The notes under the pieces are model-generated. The model was not told the origin of the DNA. It did no database searches and saw only the letters and a program-made list of their open reading frames with translations. From Ophiocordyceps camponoti-saundersi (nom. inval.) (taxonomy: Eukaryota > Ascomycota > Sordariomycetes > Hypocreales > Ophiocordycipitaceae): 64,000 nt of DNA. The position numbers and the translations under genes are program-made. The first letter of the stretch is position 1; every line of letters begins with the position of its first letter. The stretch covers positions 43,271 through 107,270 of the forward strand of contig PDHQ01000109.1 in assembly GCA_003339415.1 (NCBI GenBank), in the 5' to 3' direction. This document shows, in pieces, positions 50,913 to 62,840 of this stretch.

Positions 50913-53262
50913 ATAACTTTAAGGGGAGCGGAACTTTTTTAATATTAGCTATAGTTATAGCTAAAGCGCTAAAGAAAATTATTAAAAAATAAATTCCTAA
51001 GTAATATAAATAATAGCTTATAATTTATTTAAGTTTTATTATTATTTTATTTTAAGTTTAAGGCCTTAAAATAATTTTAATAAATATTAATTATAAACTT
51101 TATAGGTAAAGCTAAGCTTTTATAATAAGGAAATTACTTAGTAATAATATTATAATAATATTTTAAAATATTATTTATAAGCTTTAGTTTAATTTAAGAT
51201 AGCTTTATATTATTTTTAAAGAAAAAGTACGCTTAATTAGCGGAGATTATATTTTTAATATAAAAAAGGTACTAGCGTAAGCTTTATAGTAAGGTAATAA
51301 GGAAGCTTTTTAAAAAAAATTAAGTTATTAAATAAGGTTTTAATAATATAATTATATATAAAAAGATATTATTTAAAAACTTAGTAGAGTTTCTTAATAA
51401 TTATTATTAATAGCGTAATAAATAGAAATTAAATTTATAATAAAAATATAATAATATAAGCGAAAATCTTTAATATTAAACTAAATACGCTAAAAGTTTA
51501 ACTTTAGTAATATTTTAAATATTATTAACTTAAATATATTATTAAATATTATATAATAAAGCTATAATATAATAAATATTTTATTACTTTATATATAAAA
51601 AGTAAGTTTACTTATTTTATAGCTTATAAGAAAAAACTATATTATTATTTTTTTATTAAGGGTTTTACTTTAAGTAAAGTTAACTTTACTTTAAAATAAA
51701 AGCGGTATAAGATTAAGTAAAAAATATATATATTACCTAACTTTAAAAGTTTATAAATTAGAATTTTATATATACTGCCCCTTTTTCCTTTTTAGCGCTA
51801 ACTAGAAACTAATAATAGCTAGGGCGAAAATACTTAAAAGCGAATATAATAATACCTCCTCCTCTAACTCTAACTTTATACTTATCTATAACTTTATTAT
51901 AATAATTTAGCTATTTTTTAAAATTAGCTATTAAAAGGTTTATTATAAAATAATAAAACTTTTATATATTTCTAAGTTACGCTAATAAGACTTTAATTAA
52001 TTAAACTATTAAATATATTTTATAAATTTTACGCTTATAGTAATATAAATATAAACTTTTTATTTTTATATTATAAGTAAACTCTGCTTTTATTATTACC
52101 TTATAATAATAATAATTTACGCTTAGAGTAATTTTAAAAAGAAGGGTAATATTATATAAGTTAATTATAACCGCGAAAATATTTTACTTAAAATATAACT
52201 TTACTTTGAATTATAATAATCTTAAACTTAAAAGTTTACTATACTTATTACCTTATTAGAAGCTAAAGTAAATATTAATAAGATTATTTTAAAAGATACC
52301 TTTATCTTTATATAAATAATTATTAAATAAGTAGCGGAGTTTAAAAGAGTTTAGGGAGGCGCCTCTCTTACTCCGACTTTATTAGTTAGTAATATCTCTT
52401 TAGCTATTATAGCTACGGTTTCCTCTTTTTTCTATAGCTTTAAAGGGAGAACTCCTCTAATATAAGCTATAATTATAACTAAAGCGCTAAAAAAAACTAT
52501 TAAAAAGTAAGTTCTTAAGTAATATAAGCGATAGCTTATAATTTACTTTAATTTTATTATTATTTTACTTTAAGTTAAAGGCCTTAAAGTAATTATAATA
52601 AATATTAACTATAAACTTTATAAGTAAAGCTAAGCTTTTATAATAAGGAAACTACTTAGCGGTATTATTATAATAGTATTCCGGGATACTATTTATAAGC
52701 TTTAGTTTAATTTAAGGTAGCTTTATACCGCTTTTAAAGAAAAGGTATATTTAATTAGTAAAGGTTATATTTTTATTATAAAAGGGGTGCTAGTTTAAGC
52801 TTTATAATAAAATAATAAGAAAGCCTTTTAAAAAGAAATTAAGTTATTATATAAAATTTTAATAATATAACTATACGCGAAAAGCTATTATTTAAAAACT
52901 TAATAAAGTTTTTTAATACTAAACTATATACGCTAAAAGTCTAACTTTTATAATATTTTATATATTACTAACTTAAATATATTATTAAATATTATTTAAT
53001 AAAGCTATAATATAATAAATATTTTACTGCTTTATATATAAAGGGTAAATTTACTTACTTTATAGCTTATAAAAAAAGATTATATTATTACCTTTTTTAT
53101 TAAAAGTTTTATTTTAAGTAAAGTTAACTTTACTTTAAAATAAAAACGATATAAGACTAAGTAAAAGATATATATATTAATTAACCTTAAAAGTTTATAA
53201 ACTAGGATTCTATATATACTGCCCCTCCTCCCCCTTTAGCGCTAACTAGAAATTAATAATAA

Positions 53263-53512
53263 TATAAAAGTTTTATACTTTTTAATATCTATAAAAAGCT
53301 AACTTTATTAATATAGAATAACTTAAGAGGTTTTAAGGTATATATAGTATATATATTTAAGGTTATAGTTTATATATAGCCCGCGCCTATCCTGCGCGCG
53401 GCGCTAACTAATTATATATATTTATATATACTCTATGCCCGTTATACGCGCGGACTTTACTAAGTACCCCCTATATAACTTAGCTATTCGGGCGTAGCTT
53501 AAATCTTTTATA
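53263..53512. mobile_element. MITE-like insertion, 250 bp
   Basis: Perfect 8-bp terminal inverted repeats TATAAAAG (53263-53270) and CTTTTATA (53505-53512); 14 of 17 bases match if extended. The empty site is visible at 51811-51830 (aataatagct). It is flanked by short AAT or AA repeats, so the exact TSD is ambiguous. The interior has islands of cgcgcg type (53380-53402, 53448-53454). There is no ORF. Probably a non-autonomous DNA transposon. Confidence 0.6.
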
Positions 53513-54044
53513 AATAGCTAAAGCGGAAATATTAGAAAGCGAATATAATAATACCTCCTCCTCTAACTCTAACTTTATACTTATTTATAGCTTTACTATA
53601 ATAATCTAGCTATTTTTTAAAATTAGCTATTATAAAGTTTATTATAAAATAATAAAACTTTTATATATTTTTAAGCTATACTAATAAGGCTTTAAATAAT
53701 TAAATTATTAAGGCTATTTTAATTAAATATAAAAACTTAGTTTATAGTAATAATAATAGCTAAAAAGATAAGTAAACTATATAGATTTTATATTAAACTT
53801 AGTTTATTTATATTTTTACTATTACGGAGTCTGCTTTAGGGGAAATATTAGCTTTTAAATTATTAATTAATACCTAGTTTATTAAATATATAAAGTACTA
53901 GATATAGGCGGGGTTTAACTTAAAGCTAAGGTAACGCTTAAAGAGGGGGTTTTACTTTAAGCTTTTTAATTTTTCCTCTTTTTAGAATATATATAAAATA
54001 GTTCTAAGCTATATAAATATATTAATATATAAATATTATTATTA

Positions 54045-54251
54045 TAAATAATTAATTTCCTTTTAAAATAAGTTTCTTTTTTTTATATAAAAATTTTAAT
54101 ATTTAGTAAAAATAAATTATCTAATATTATAAAAATATATATTAATATTAAAGCGGATAAATACCTTATTAGGAAAAACTTACTTAATAAAATTAATAAT
54201 ATTAATTATAATATAATAATAGTTTAAGGCTTAAATAATATTAAATTAGCT
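54045..54251 (+). pseudogene. Gypsy-2 copy 2, short continuation
   Basis: Aligns with 26670-26890 of Gypsy-2 copy 1, then stops at attagct where LINE sequence begins. Confidence 0.7.
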
Positions 54252-54299
54252 ATTATCTTTACTATTAAATATTTTTACCTTAAGTTAAGGAAAAGCTCC

Positions 54300-54700
54300 T
54301 TAACCGCACTTAAAATAGGTGCGCACTTACGAATAACGTAAAAGCGCAAATCTTTAAAATAAAACCCTTCTCAGACTCTATCTAACCTTGTTAATATTAT
54401 AACTGCTACTATTTTAGTTATATTACTAAGTCTTATAAGTATACTAAGCTTTATAGTAAATACGGTACTACCGCGTATAAGACCGAGACCGAATATAAGG
54501 CGGGATAGGATAGATACTTATATATATATTTTTTATATAGTAGAGATTACCCGGCCTAGTTAAGGCTATACCTTATAGCTATTTAAAAATAAAATAAAGC
54601 CTGGGCTTATTATAAATAATAGCTTATAAGATTTACTAAACTTAGTATATAGTTAGTAATACTTTTTTATATATAATTTACTTAGGAATTAGTTCCTAAG
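54300..54700 (+). pseudogene. Tad-type LINE ORF1 end with two zinc knuckles
   Basis: In one frame a knuckle Y-S-K-Y-G-T-T-A-Y-x5-Y (54452-54496) restores to CX2CX4HX5C. A second, Y-F-L-Y-S-R-D-Y-P-A-*-L-R-L-Y, follows at once, restoring C-F-L-C-x3-H-P-A-W-x3-C. Two such knuckles with HPAW are typical of ORF1 of fungal Tad1-like LINEs, where they bind RNA. The 5' end is not defined. Confidence 0.65.
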
Positions 54701-54879
54701 TCCTCTTAATAGTTCGTCGCTAGTAGAAAATATTATAAACTTATAAGTAGCTCCTAGCCGAAGCTATCTTCTAAGATATTAGTTAGCGGAGATATACTAG
54801 AAGCTATAAGGCATTAGATTAGGCGTAAAAAGAGCGTATCTTTACTAAACTTAAGCTACTAACCCCCTAGGTAAACTTA

Positions 54880-56470
54880 GAATATAGTAAATATTAATAA
54901 ACTTACCCTTATATTATATTAAATAGATAGCCTTATTAGGACTAATATCGAACTCCTAACTATACCGGCCTTTACTAAAATTTAGATTAAAGCTACTATT
55001 AAGGCTCTACGCGAAAATAATAAGAATATAACTATTATTACCTTTAATTCCTCCTTATATATTTAAAAGTCCTCTTTTAGAATATTAATAAGTAACCTAA
55101 GCTAGTATAATTAGCCCTTTATAATATATATAATTATAATATTATTACTTTATAAGGAATAATATATTACTTAGAAGCTAGTCCGCCCCTTTTTAAAACC
55201 TTACTTTATAAACTTATCTTTTATAATAAATAAGCGGCTATATATATCTATAAGCGTTATAACGTTTTAGATTAGTTACTTATTACTAGTAAGAATTAGG
55301 CCGGAGTTAGCTTTACTTTTAGATTAGAAATTATCTTAGTATACTCCTCTTTAAATTAAGTTAGATAAGGCTACCTCTCTATTTTACTTAAATTTAAGCT
55401 AAAAGCGAAATAAATCCTCCTTAAAGATTTTAACTTATATTATTTATTATAAGATAGCTATAAATAATATTCTAATAACGTAGATTAGCTTTTCTAAAAG
55501 ACCTCTAAACTTAACCTTTTACTTTTTATTTTTAAAACCGAATATATTAAAATATTTTATAGCTATTAAGATAATATATTAGATTTAGTTTAGGTAATAG
55601 CTAAGTCCTACGCCTTATATATAGGACTAAACCTTAACTTTATAAAATTTAATTATATTCCGTAAATACTTATAATTAGTATATAAAATATTAACCCCTT
55701 TATGCCTAAGCTATAATAGTAATAAGCTAATTTAAACCTTATTATAAGAGAATCCTTTACCTAAATCTTTATCTTTACCGCTATTAAAACTACTAACTAA
55801 TTAACGCCGCCCTTAACCGCCTTTATAATAAATTATAGTAAGTTATCTAAGCCGCTATATTTTTTTATACCTTAGTATTTAAAAAGAAATAAACTTAGTT
55901 TACTTTAGTAGTTACTCGCGCTATTAGGGACGCTAAATAGGCTAAGCGTTACTATTATAATTTCCTATCTAAATATAACTAGCTATAATTATAAGAATCT
56001 ACTTATAATTAGAAAAAGGTAATTACTTATTCTTATTAAGCTAACTAGCGTTCCTTCCTATATTTTATTTATAATAATCTTAGATAGTTTTAATATATAA
56101 AGCGCTAGGCGCGGCTTCGTAATAGAATATTAGCTAAGCTTATTTACCTTTTAGCTTTATAAAACTTAGGTAAAGGAGAGGCCGCGTCCTTTAAGGATAA
56201 AGTATATATTTTAATAAATAAGTTCTTTTTACTTATTCTTAACCTCCTTTTAGTAAATTATAAAACGCTTAAACTTAGCTTTATTATAAAATAATATATT
56301 ATTATAAATATTATTTAAGCTACTCTTTATATTATATTACTATAAAAGGCGACTATATTAAACTAAATCTTAACTAGCTTCCTTAAGATATATTACTTAG
56401 TCTTTTATATATAATTTACTTATATTTTTCACGCTTACTTCTAGCTTAGCTATTTTTTAAGTTAACTTTA
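54880..56470 (+). pseudogene. Tad-type LINE ORF2, endonuclease part
   Basis: The APE-type endonuclease is recognisable: NYNIITLQ and IIYYLEASPPL near 55100-55190, then ILLKDFNLYYLL near 55415-55450 (former GDFNLHHP, Asp at 55426), and DNILDLVQV near 55575 (former STIDLV). A linker reading TRAIRDAKQAKRYYY (about 55913) follows, as between endonuclease and RT in this family. The RT itself is not seen; sequence changes character after about 56470. This is therefore a 5' fragment, unusual because LINE copies are usually truncated at the 5' end. Confidence 0.65.
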
Positions 56471-56507
56471 TATTATTATTATAATAGTATTATATAAGTA
56501 AAGTAAG

Positions 56508-56808
56508 TGTTAAGTAGTCTTTATACGTACGTATAAGTAAGAGAAAGTAAAGGTAACCTAAATTAAGTATAATTAGAGATAGATACCTTTCCTTTATTAT
56601 ACGAGGAAGAGCGGCTATATAGCTAGATAATACTCTACTTCTATACCCTCCTTCTTCTTATCTAAGCTACCTCTTACCTCCTAAGTCGTATAAGGCATAA
56701 CTTAGGTAATAATATATATTTTATTAGAGGCTTCCTTATATCTATACTATCCTCTATATATATATCGTATAGTAAATATAAAAGGGTATATAGAGATAAT
56801 ATCTAATA
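56508..56808. repeat. possible solo or terminal LTR
   Basis: 301 bp from TGTTAAG to CTAATA (former CTAACA). It has a pyrimidine-rich middle and ataaaaggg near its end. No second copy in the window and no matching flanking repeat. It could be the 3' LTR of the minus-strand Copia at 58262-60370. Confidence 0.3.
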
Positions 56809-57190
56809 TTTAACTTTTTCTTTTTATAAAAAAATATACTAAATAAAAAGGTATTATATAAAGAAAAAACTCCGTTTTCCTAAAAGGTAGATATTTCTAG
56901 AGAAAAATAATTATATAATATTAAATAAGTATATAATTAAAAAAATCTTTAAAAGTAAATAACGCCCGTAATACCGTAATAAAAAAAGATAAAAAAATAA
57001 GCTATTAGCTAAAAATTAAAAATTAGGTTATTATATAATCTAATCCGTAATATATTTTTATAGAGTTTTACTATAAAGGTTTCTTATAATTATAATACTA
57101 AGAAAAAGAAGTAGAAAGCTAACTTTTTATAACCTTATATTAAAAATATTAAAAAATATTATAAAAAATAGGAATTAAAAATCGGATTTT

Positions 57191-57290
57191 ACCGCCTTTT
57201 ACCGCCTTTAAAGGGGTATAAAAACCCCTCCTCGCTCCCTCTCTCTCTCTTTCTTTTTCTCTTCCTTTCTTCTTTCTTTCTTTTTTAGGC
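57191..57290 (+). promoter_or_regulatory. TATA box with CT-rich tract
   Basis: Two accgcctttt/accgccttta repeats precede tataaaaa at 57217-57224. A nearly pure pyrimidine run follows at 57226-57287, the usual layout of a fungal core promoter with its transcription start in a CT block. It reads toward the plus-strand ORF at 57482-58106. Confidence 0.55.
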
Positions 57291-57481
57291 TAATTAATAA
57301 AAATAATAACGATAACTAGAAAAATCTTTAATAAAAATTAATAAATTATATAATATACTTAAGTTATTTTTATTAATAGTTATTAGTTATATAATATATT
57401 TCCCTATCCCGATAATATTATAGCTTATTAACTTAAATTTTATTAAGTTTATATACTTTATAATAATAAAAATAATTAGCG

Positions 57482-58106
57482 CTTTATATAGTAGATATCC
57501 TTAAATATAAGAAAAAAAAGTTTAGCTATTATATAATAATAATATTAATAAGAGAGTAGTAAGCGGAGATCTAATTAGTAGCTATATTATTATCTAATAT
57601 TTTTATTTACTTTAATAATACTTAAGATCCTAAGTATATTAAAGCTATTATTATCCGACGCCTAAGTTATTTTTTAGCGGTCTTACTTATAAATTATAGT
57701 AAAATAATAATAAAACTATATTACGTTTACGCTAAAAATCCTTATTTTTTTAATATATATTAGATAAATAATAATAAGGCTTATATTACTTATATATAGC
57801 GGTCCTATATAATAAGATACTTTTTTATATAATAAGGCTAAGTATCGTAAACTCCTAAGCTAATACCTTATATTTTAGTAACTACTTTTATTAAGTTACC
57901 CGATAGCTAGCGGCGGGGATAGGTAATAATAATATTAGGCGGAGCGCCTCTTAACGCGGAGGAGTATATTACTATCTCGGATAACGAGTAATAAGGGGCG
58001 GGGGTAAAAAAGAAGTAATAGTAAGATTAGATAATAAGGAAAAAGGAAAAGAAAAAGAAAAAATATTAAGCGTTTAGGACTTATAGATTTACTTTTTATT
58101 TTTAAA
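57482..58106 (+). pseudogene. unidentified plus-strand ORF behind the TATA box
   Basis: About 208 codons with only RIP-type stops, more if the start is nearer the promoter. It has a long helical N-terminal part (KAIIIRRLSYFLAVLLINYS), then ITYI.RSYIIRYFF. A GC-rich, clearly coding segment reads IIILGGAPLNAEEYITISDN, followed by a Lys/Gln-rich basic tail (KKEKKKK). It converges on the minus-strand Copia pol, with 155 bp between their ends. I recognise no family. It may be an extra ORF of the same element or a separate gene. Confidence 0.5.
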
Positions 58107-58261
58107 ATTAAGCGTAAGGGTTAAATAATACTTAGAAAAAATTAATAATAATTTTTATATAAAAATAATAAAAAAAAAATATAAAAATATAAAAAAAATA
58201 GGAAGGTAAAAATAGAGGGTTAGATAAAATAAAGATATAAGAAAGAAAAGAGTATAAATCT

Positions 58262-60370
58262 TATATAACTTAGGTAAGTTATTAAACGGTAGCTTTAATC
58301 CGTAACTTATAGGAATTTATAGAAATAAAGGTTAATAAGGCTAAGTTAGTACTATCCTTAATATAAGCGTTAGCTAGGTTATTCTTACTATTAATTTATT
58401 ATATTTCTAAAATTTCCTTACGCTTATATAATTTATAAATAGCTATAATATCGATTATTAGCCGTTTTTCTATTATTAAGCTAAGCCTTACTAAGTAATT
58501 ATATAATAAACGTAAGTTTATATAGAAAATAAGAGGGATTAGAGGCGTGCTTAGAGATCGTATAATAGCTTAAATAGTTAAGTAAAGGGCTAGGCTAATA
58601 TTAACGCTATTTACTATATTATAAAGTTCGCTTACTAGGATATTTTAAGTAACCTTTTTATATTTCGTAAAGGTTTAGTAGAGGATATTACCTTATATAA
58701 TAAATAAGTTAAAGGACTAGTCTTCTTTACTAAGGATAATTAAGGTACTAAGCTATAAGGTAAGGTCCTTATTATTTATAAATAGCTTATTTATAAAAAT
58801 AAATAGTTTTATATAAAATAAGTTAAGCGGAATAAATTATAAATTATAGGTAATATTATTAATCTGCTACTAGATACGTTTATTAAGGGCTAAAATATCT
58901 TACGAGGAAGGATTAGTTACTTAAGTAGCTATTATAAAGTTATACGACGCCTCCGGTTAATAAGTAAAAGTAATATATACTCCTTAGGCTCGCTAGCTAA
59001 TAAAGTCCTACGGGGTAATATTAGCAGTTAAGTTAATAATATAGAGGCCCTTTACTTATTTTTTCTATATAAAAATAATATTATACGATTTACGCGTAAT
59101 ATAACTACCGTTAAAGTTAATAGATAAGCTATTAGTAAGAAATATTTTAAGCTTCGTATAAAGCTCTGCCTATTTTAACTTATTTTCCTTAAGTTTAGAA
59201 AATATATTAGATATAAAAGAGAATATATTATCTATTTATAAGCTTATTATTCTAAATAAGTCGGGGCCGGCTATTATAAATAAAAGATATAGATTATATA
59301 ATAAAGGTATTATATAAAGGTTCGTATAATAATAATTATAATATATTTTAAACTAATATAATCTTAATTCTACTAGCCTATATAGCGGCTTCCTTATATA
59401 TAAAAAAGTATAGAGTAAATATTAATCTTATAATTCTTTAAGAAAGTACGCGTATATCGTATAACTTAAAGGATTAGTAGATTATATATACGCTTATATA
59501 ATATCTTATAGTTCGCCTTAATAGTTATATAACTTTATAAAGATAAGTCCGAGGGTAAGAAAGAGGCGCTATAATATATATAGAATTATAAGTAATTATA
59601 TAAGGATTTCTTCTTTACCGTTATCTTTATAGCCTTAAATAACTAGGCGGGACTTTTCGTAAGGGCTATTATTTAAGTTTTTTATTTCTTATATAAGACG
59701 CGTTTTAAAAATACACCTTATAGGGTCCGAAGAAAGGTTATATCGGACGAAGGTAAAAACTTCCTATATAAAAAGGGTATTAATTTCCTTATAGTTAGAG
59801 GCCTCGAATAGTTATTTTAAGGTAATAATAATACCTTATTACTATAGTTATACGGTAAGTATATAGTTATCTTTTTCCTTCGTAATAACGAATATAAAGG
59901 GAAAAGCTTTATATAAGTTTTTATTATATAAGGGTATAATCGGGACTTTAAACTATACCTTTTTCTTTATAAATATAGTAAGGAGGGAGCGGAGATAAGG
60001 TTTAACTTATATCGTATAAAATCTAGTTAGTCCTATAAAAAGTTTAAGGATAATATCCTAGCTATTAAAATTAGAAATATAAAAAGGACCTTACTATTTA
60101 TCCTTTTTACGCTAAATAAAAACTTTACTTTAAAAAAGAAGTAATAAGATATTATATAAGTTAGGTTTATTTTAAGTATAGAGAGCGCGTAAAATATCCG
60201 CTTAAGCTTTAATTTATTATACTTATTTTATAGCGCGTTAAATTACTTAAGCTCTTATAATAATCTTAAGCGCTAAGGGCAAGTTATACGAAATATAAGG
60301 GTAAGCGCTAAAAATAAGAAATATTAGGATAAGGCTATTTAATTTAGCTATATTATTAATAGCCTTAATT
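58262..60370 (-). pseudogene. pol: second Copia-type pol, RT and RNase H
   Basis: The minus-strand frame shows RT N-terminal blocks (EKSRLVIQGYKDNGK near 59690-59640, then ILYILQRLFLTLG), a central block near 59250, and RNase H. There GVYITFTYQPEASYNFIIAT (58990-58925) and FINNKDLTLQLSTLVI (58800-58740) match VY.TS..QPEASFDLS.A and FANNKDLSSQIG.VI of a fungal Copia lineage different from Copia A/B. Integrase and Gag are not recognised upstream. Stops are RIP type, with at least one frame change. It ends near 58262. Confidence 0.65.
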
Positions 60371-60580
60371 ATAAAGGTCTTACTAAGGCGACTGCGGAAG
60401 TAAGCTAAAGTAAAGTTATAATTAAAGCTATCGAAGAGAGGAAAGAAAAGGGAGAGAAGCCCCCTTCCCGAGCTAGCTATATACCCCGCGCGATAACTAA
60501 GCGCTATTAGGAAGACCTAAACATATCCGCTATAATTCCCCCTATTTAGCTATAATTAGTTATAAACTAATCCCTTATAT
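60371..60580 (+). repeat. 210-bp direct repeat, copy 1
   Basis: Nearly identical to 61937-62146. In the plus-strand frame it reads KGLTKATAEVS, IIKAIEERKEKGEKPPSRAS and later YIPRAITKRY. It keeps an intact CA dinucleotide (aacatatcc), as does copy 2. Confidence 0.85.
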
Positions 60581-61936
60581 AGCCCCCTCCTTAGGCTAGC
60601 TAAGGAAATAGGAGCGTAGAACGGAAAAGTTACGTATTACTACGCTAGCGGGACGCTTTATATAAACCCTAGCCGATAGCTTAATAGCCTCTATAAAGAT
60701 AAGGATAAGAGGGCGGAAGGGCTCCCTTATAGCCCGAGAATTTAAACCCTAATCCCTATAAGGAAGATTCTAATAAGCTTAAAATCGTAGCACCGCTTAA
60801 GGTAGGAATTAATAAACTCGTATACTAGTAGTAAAAACTTACCTATATAGCTAGTATATAAGACTAAGTAGCACCGTGCTAGTTACGGGAAGCTTAGAGA
60901 ATACCCTAATTATAGTAAATAGTAAAGCTAGCTATATACTTATTATTATATACTATTAGCGCTAGTTTATAAGCTAGGGCGTAATATAATTATAATATAT
61001 ACTTACTAATAAATTTACGCGCCTAAGCTACGCGCGGATTATCCTTATATAAGGTAATATAATAAGGCTAAAAATTACCTAAGCTATAATATTTAGTATA
61101 TACTTATCCCTCCTTACTTATTATCCCCTTAATTAAAATACTTTAAATTTACTTTTAACTACCCCGCTCCGCTTATAAAAAGCCTTAACCCTAATATCCT
61201 TATTTACTTATAAAGCTTTAGATAATTACGCTTAAAATAACCGATCTAATTATATTAATAATAATACTAGCGCTTAGTAATATTAGAATAAGATTATATA
61301 AACGCGATATCTATTAGGTTAGTAAAAAAGGGGGGCGGCAAATTAACTAGCGCGTTAGGAATATTCCCGGAACTAAATACTTTATTAAAGCCTCGGAGAA
61401 GGCTAGCGAAAGCTATATATATTATAAGCTAGTTCTTATAATTTAAGCGCTCTTATAGCTTCTTATATAGCCCGGATAAGAGTAGAATAATCTTAATATA
61501 ATTAAACTAATATAACGGTCCGGCCTTAAAAAGGGTATATTCCTACCTTATAATATATTCTCTAAAGGGCTTTAATAGCCTCTAATATATCCTAACTAAG
61601 GAAAAACTTACTTAGCGCTTTTTATAACTTTTCCTAAAAAGCTCGGAGATATACGCTAAAAAAGCTTTAAGCTAAAAAGAAAAATCTATAGCTATAATAA
61701 TATATAGAAGGAATATTTACTAAAAGGTGCTAAGACGAGAAAAGATATAGTAAAATTAGAACTTAAGCTCCCTAATTACGGCTCCGTTAATTATAAATTT
61801 AGTATATATAGCGGCTAGCTAAGAGTCTAGGCTAAAATAAGCTAAAAGCAGCTTTAATATAAGTAGAATTTAATAGCGTTCTATGCTAAGATCTTATTTT
61901 TACGTTCGGTTAGCGGTAAGAGGAGCTTTAATTAAT
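60581..61936 (+). pseudogene. unidentified ORF region between the 210-bp repeats
   Basis: Two overlapping plus-strand frames are open apart from RIP-type stops, and I cannot decide between them. One reads GKVTYYYASGTLYINPSR and later KKGGGKLTSALGIFPELNTL. The other reads APLKVGINKLVY and then LREAQRIP. GC content is higher than in the Gypsy blocks. No known motif was found. It may be Gag-like sequence of the Copia at 58262, or a separate gene caught in a 1.57-kb duplication. Confidence 0.3.
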
Positions 61937-62146
61937 ATAAAGGTCTTACTAAGGCGACTACGGAAATAAGCTAAAGTAAAGTTATAATTAAAGCTATCGA
62001 AGAGAGGAAGGAAAAGGGAGAGAAGCCCCCTTCCTAAGCTAGCTATATACCCCGCGCGATAACTAAGCGCTATTAGGAAGACCTAAACATATCCGCTATA
62101 ATCTCCCCTATCTAGCTATAATTAGTTATAAACTAATCCCTTATAT
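61937..62146 (+). repeat. 210-bp direct repeat, copy 2
   Basis: See copy 1; repeat distance 1566 bp. Differences are a handful of G/A and C/T changes. Together they look like the overlap of a tandem duplication or like very short LTRs. Confidence 0.85.
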
Positions 62147-62840
62147 TAATAGCTATTTAAAAGATAGTTATATTATTAGTCTTAGTGCTAATTTCTTATT
62201 ATAAGATATTATACGCCCGCTTAAGAGGGGCGTATATATATTTAACTTTACTAATCGCCTAATACGCTTTAACGGGTATTTTTTTATATATAATACTAAG
62301 TAGTTTCGCGTTTATATAAAACTTTAGAGAGAAAAAGTTAGTCCTAGCATTATAAGAGATAATATTTAGTAAGCTTTAGTATATATAAATCTAATACTTA
62401 TATAAGGCGTTTTAAGTATTTACTACCGATATACTTTATATAAAGGCGGCGGCTTAGAAAAATATAGCTTTATTAATAGCGTATAAAACCGGCTTATTAT
62501 TAAAATAAAAAATATTAATAATAAAGGAATAGTTAAAATTATAGTTATTTTTAATAGAAAACTTAAACTAATATAGTTTTACGTTATATAATTAGTATTA
62601 ATAATAAAATTATTAAATTAACTTAAAGGCTATAAGGGTTATATCTAAAAGATTAGCTTTTTTTAGTAAGTTATAAAGCTATTATATATAGGGGTAGCTA
62701 AAATATTAATAAAGCTATTATAACTTTTATTCTATATAATATAACGTAAATTCTTACTTTAAAATATTAAAAAATAAATATCCTTATTTCCTAATAATAG
62801 GAACTATTATATTATTATATTATATAATAATATCCTATAT
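62147..62840. other. no supported gene
   Basis: 694 bp between the second 210-bp repeat and the next ORF. It has mixed short frames on both strands and a palindromic acgcccgcttaagaggggcgta block near 62211. I see no recognisable product. Confidence 0.4.

Larger units (their letters stand above)
46893..54044 (-). repeat. reversed tandem of two Gypsy-1 LTRs, carrying two insertions
   Basis: Flanked by the direct repeat TAAATAATT (46884-46892 and 54045-54053), so it is an insertion in Gypsy-2. Copy a (46893 to about 52007) lacks about 340 bp of the LTR start. Copy b (about 52008-54044) lacks only the last few bases. No internal Gypsy-1 sequence lies between them. Copy a is interrupted by a small LTR element (47327-50912), copy b by a MITE-like insertion (about 53263-53512). 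This fits a solo LTR formed by recombination with a later unequal duplication. Confidence 0.75.
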
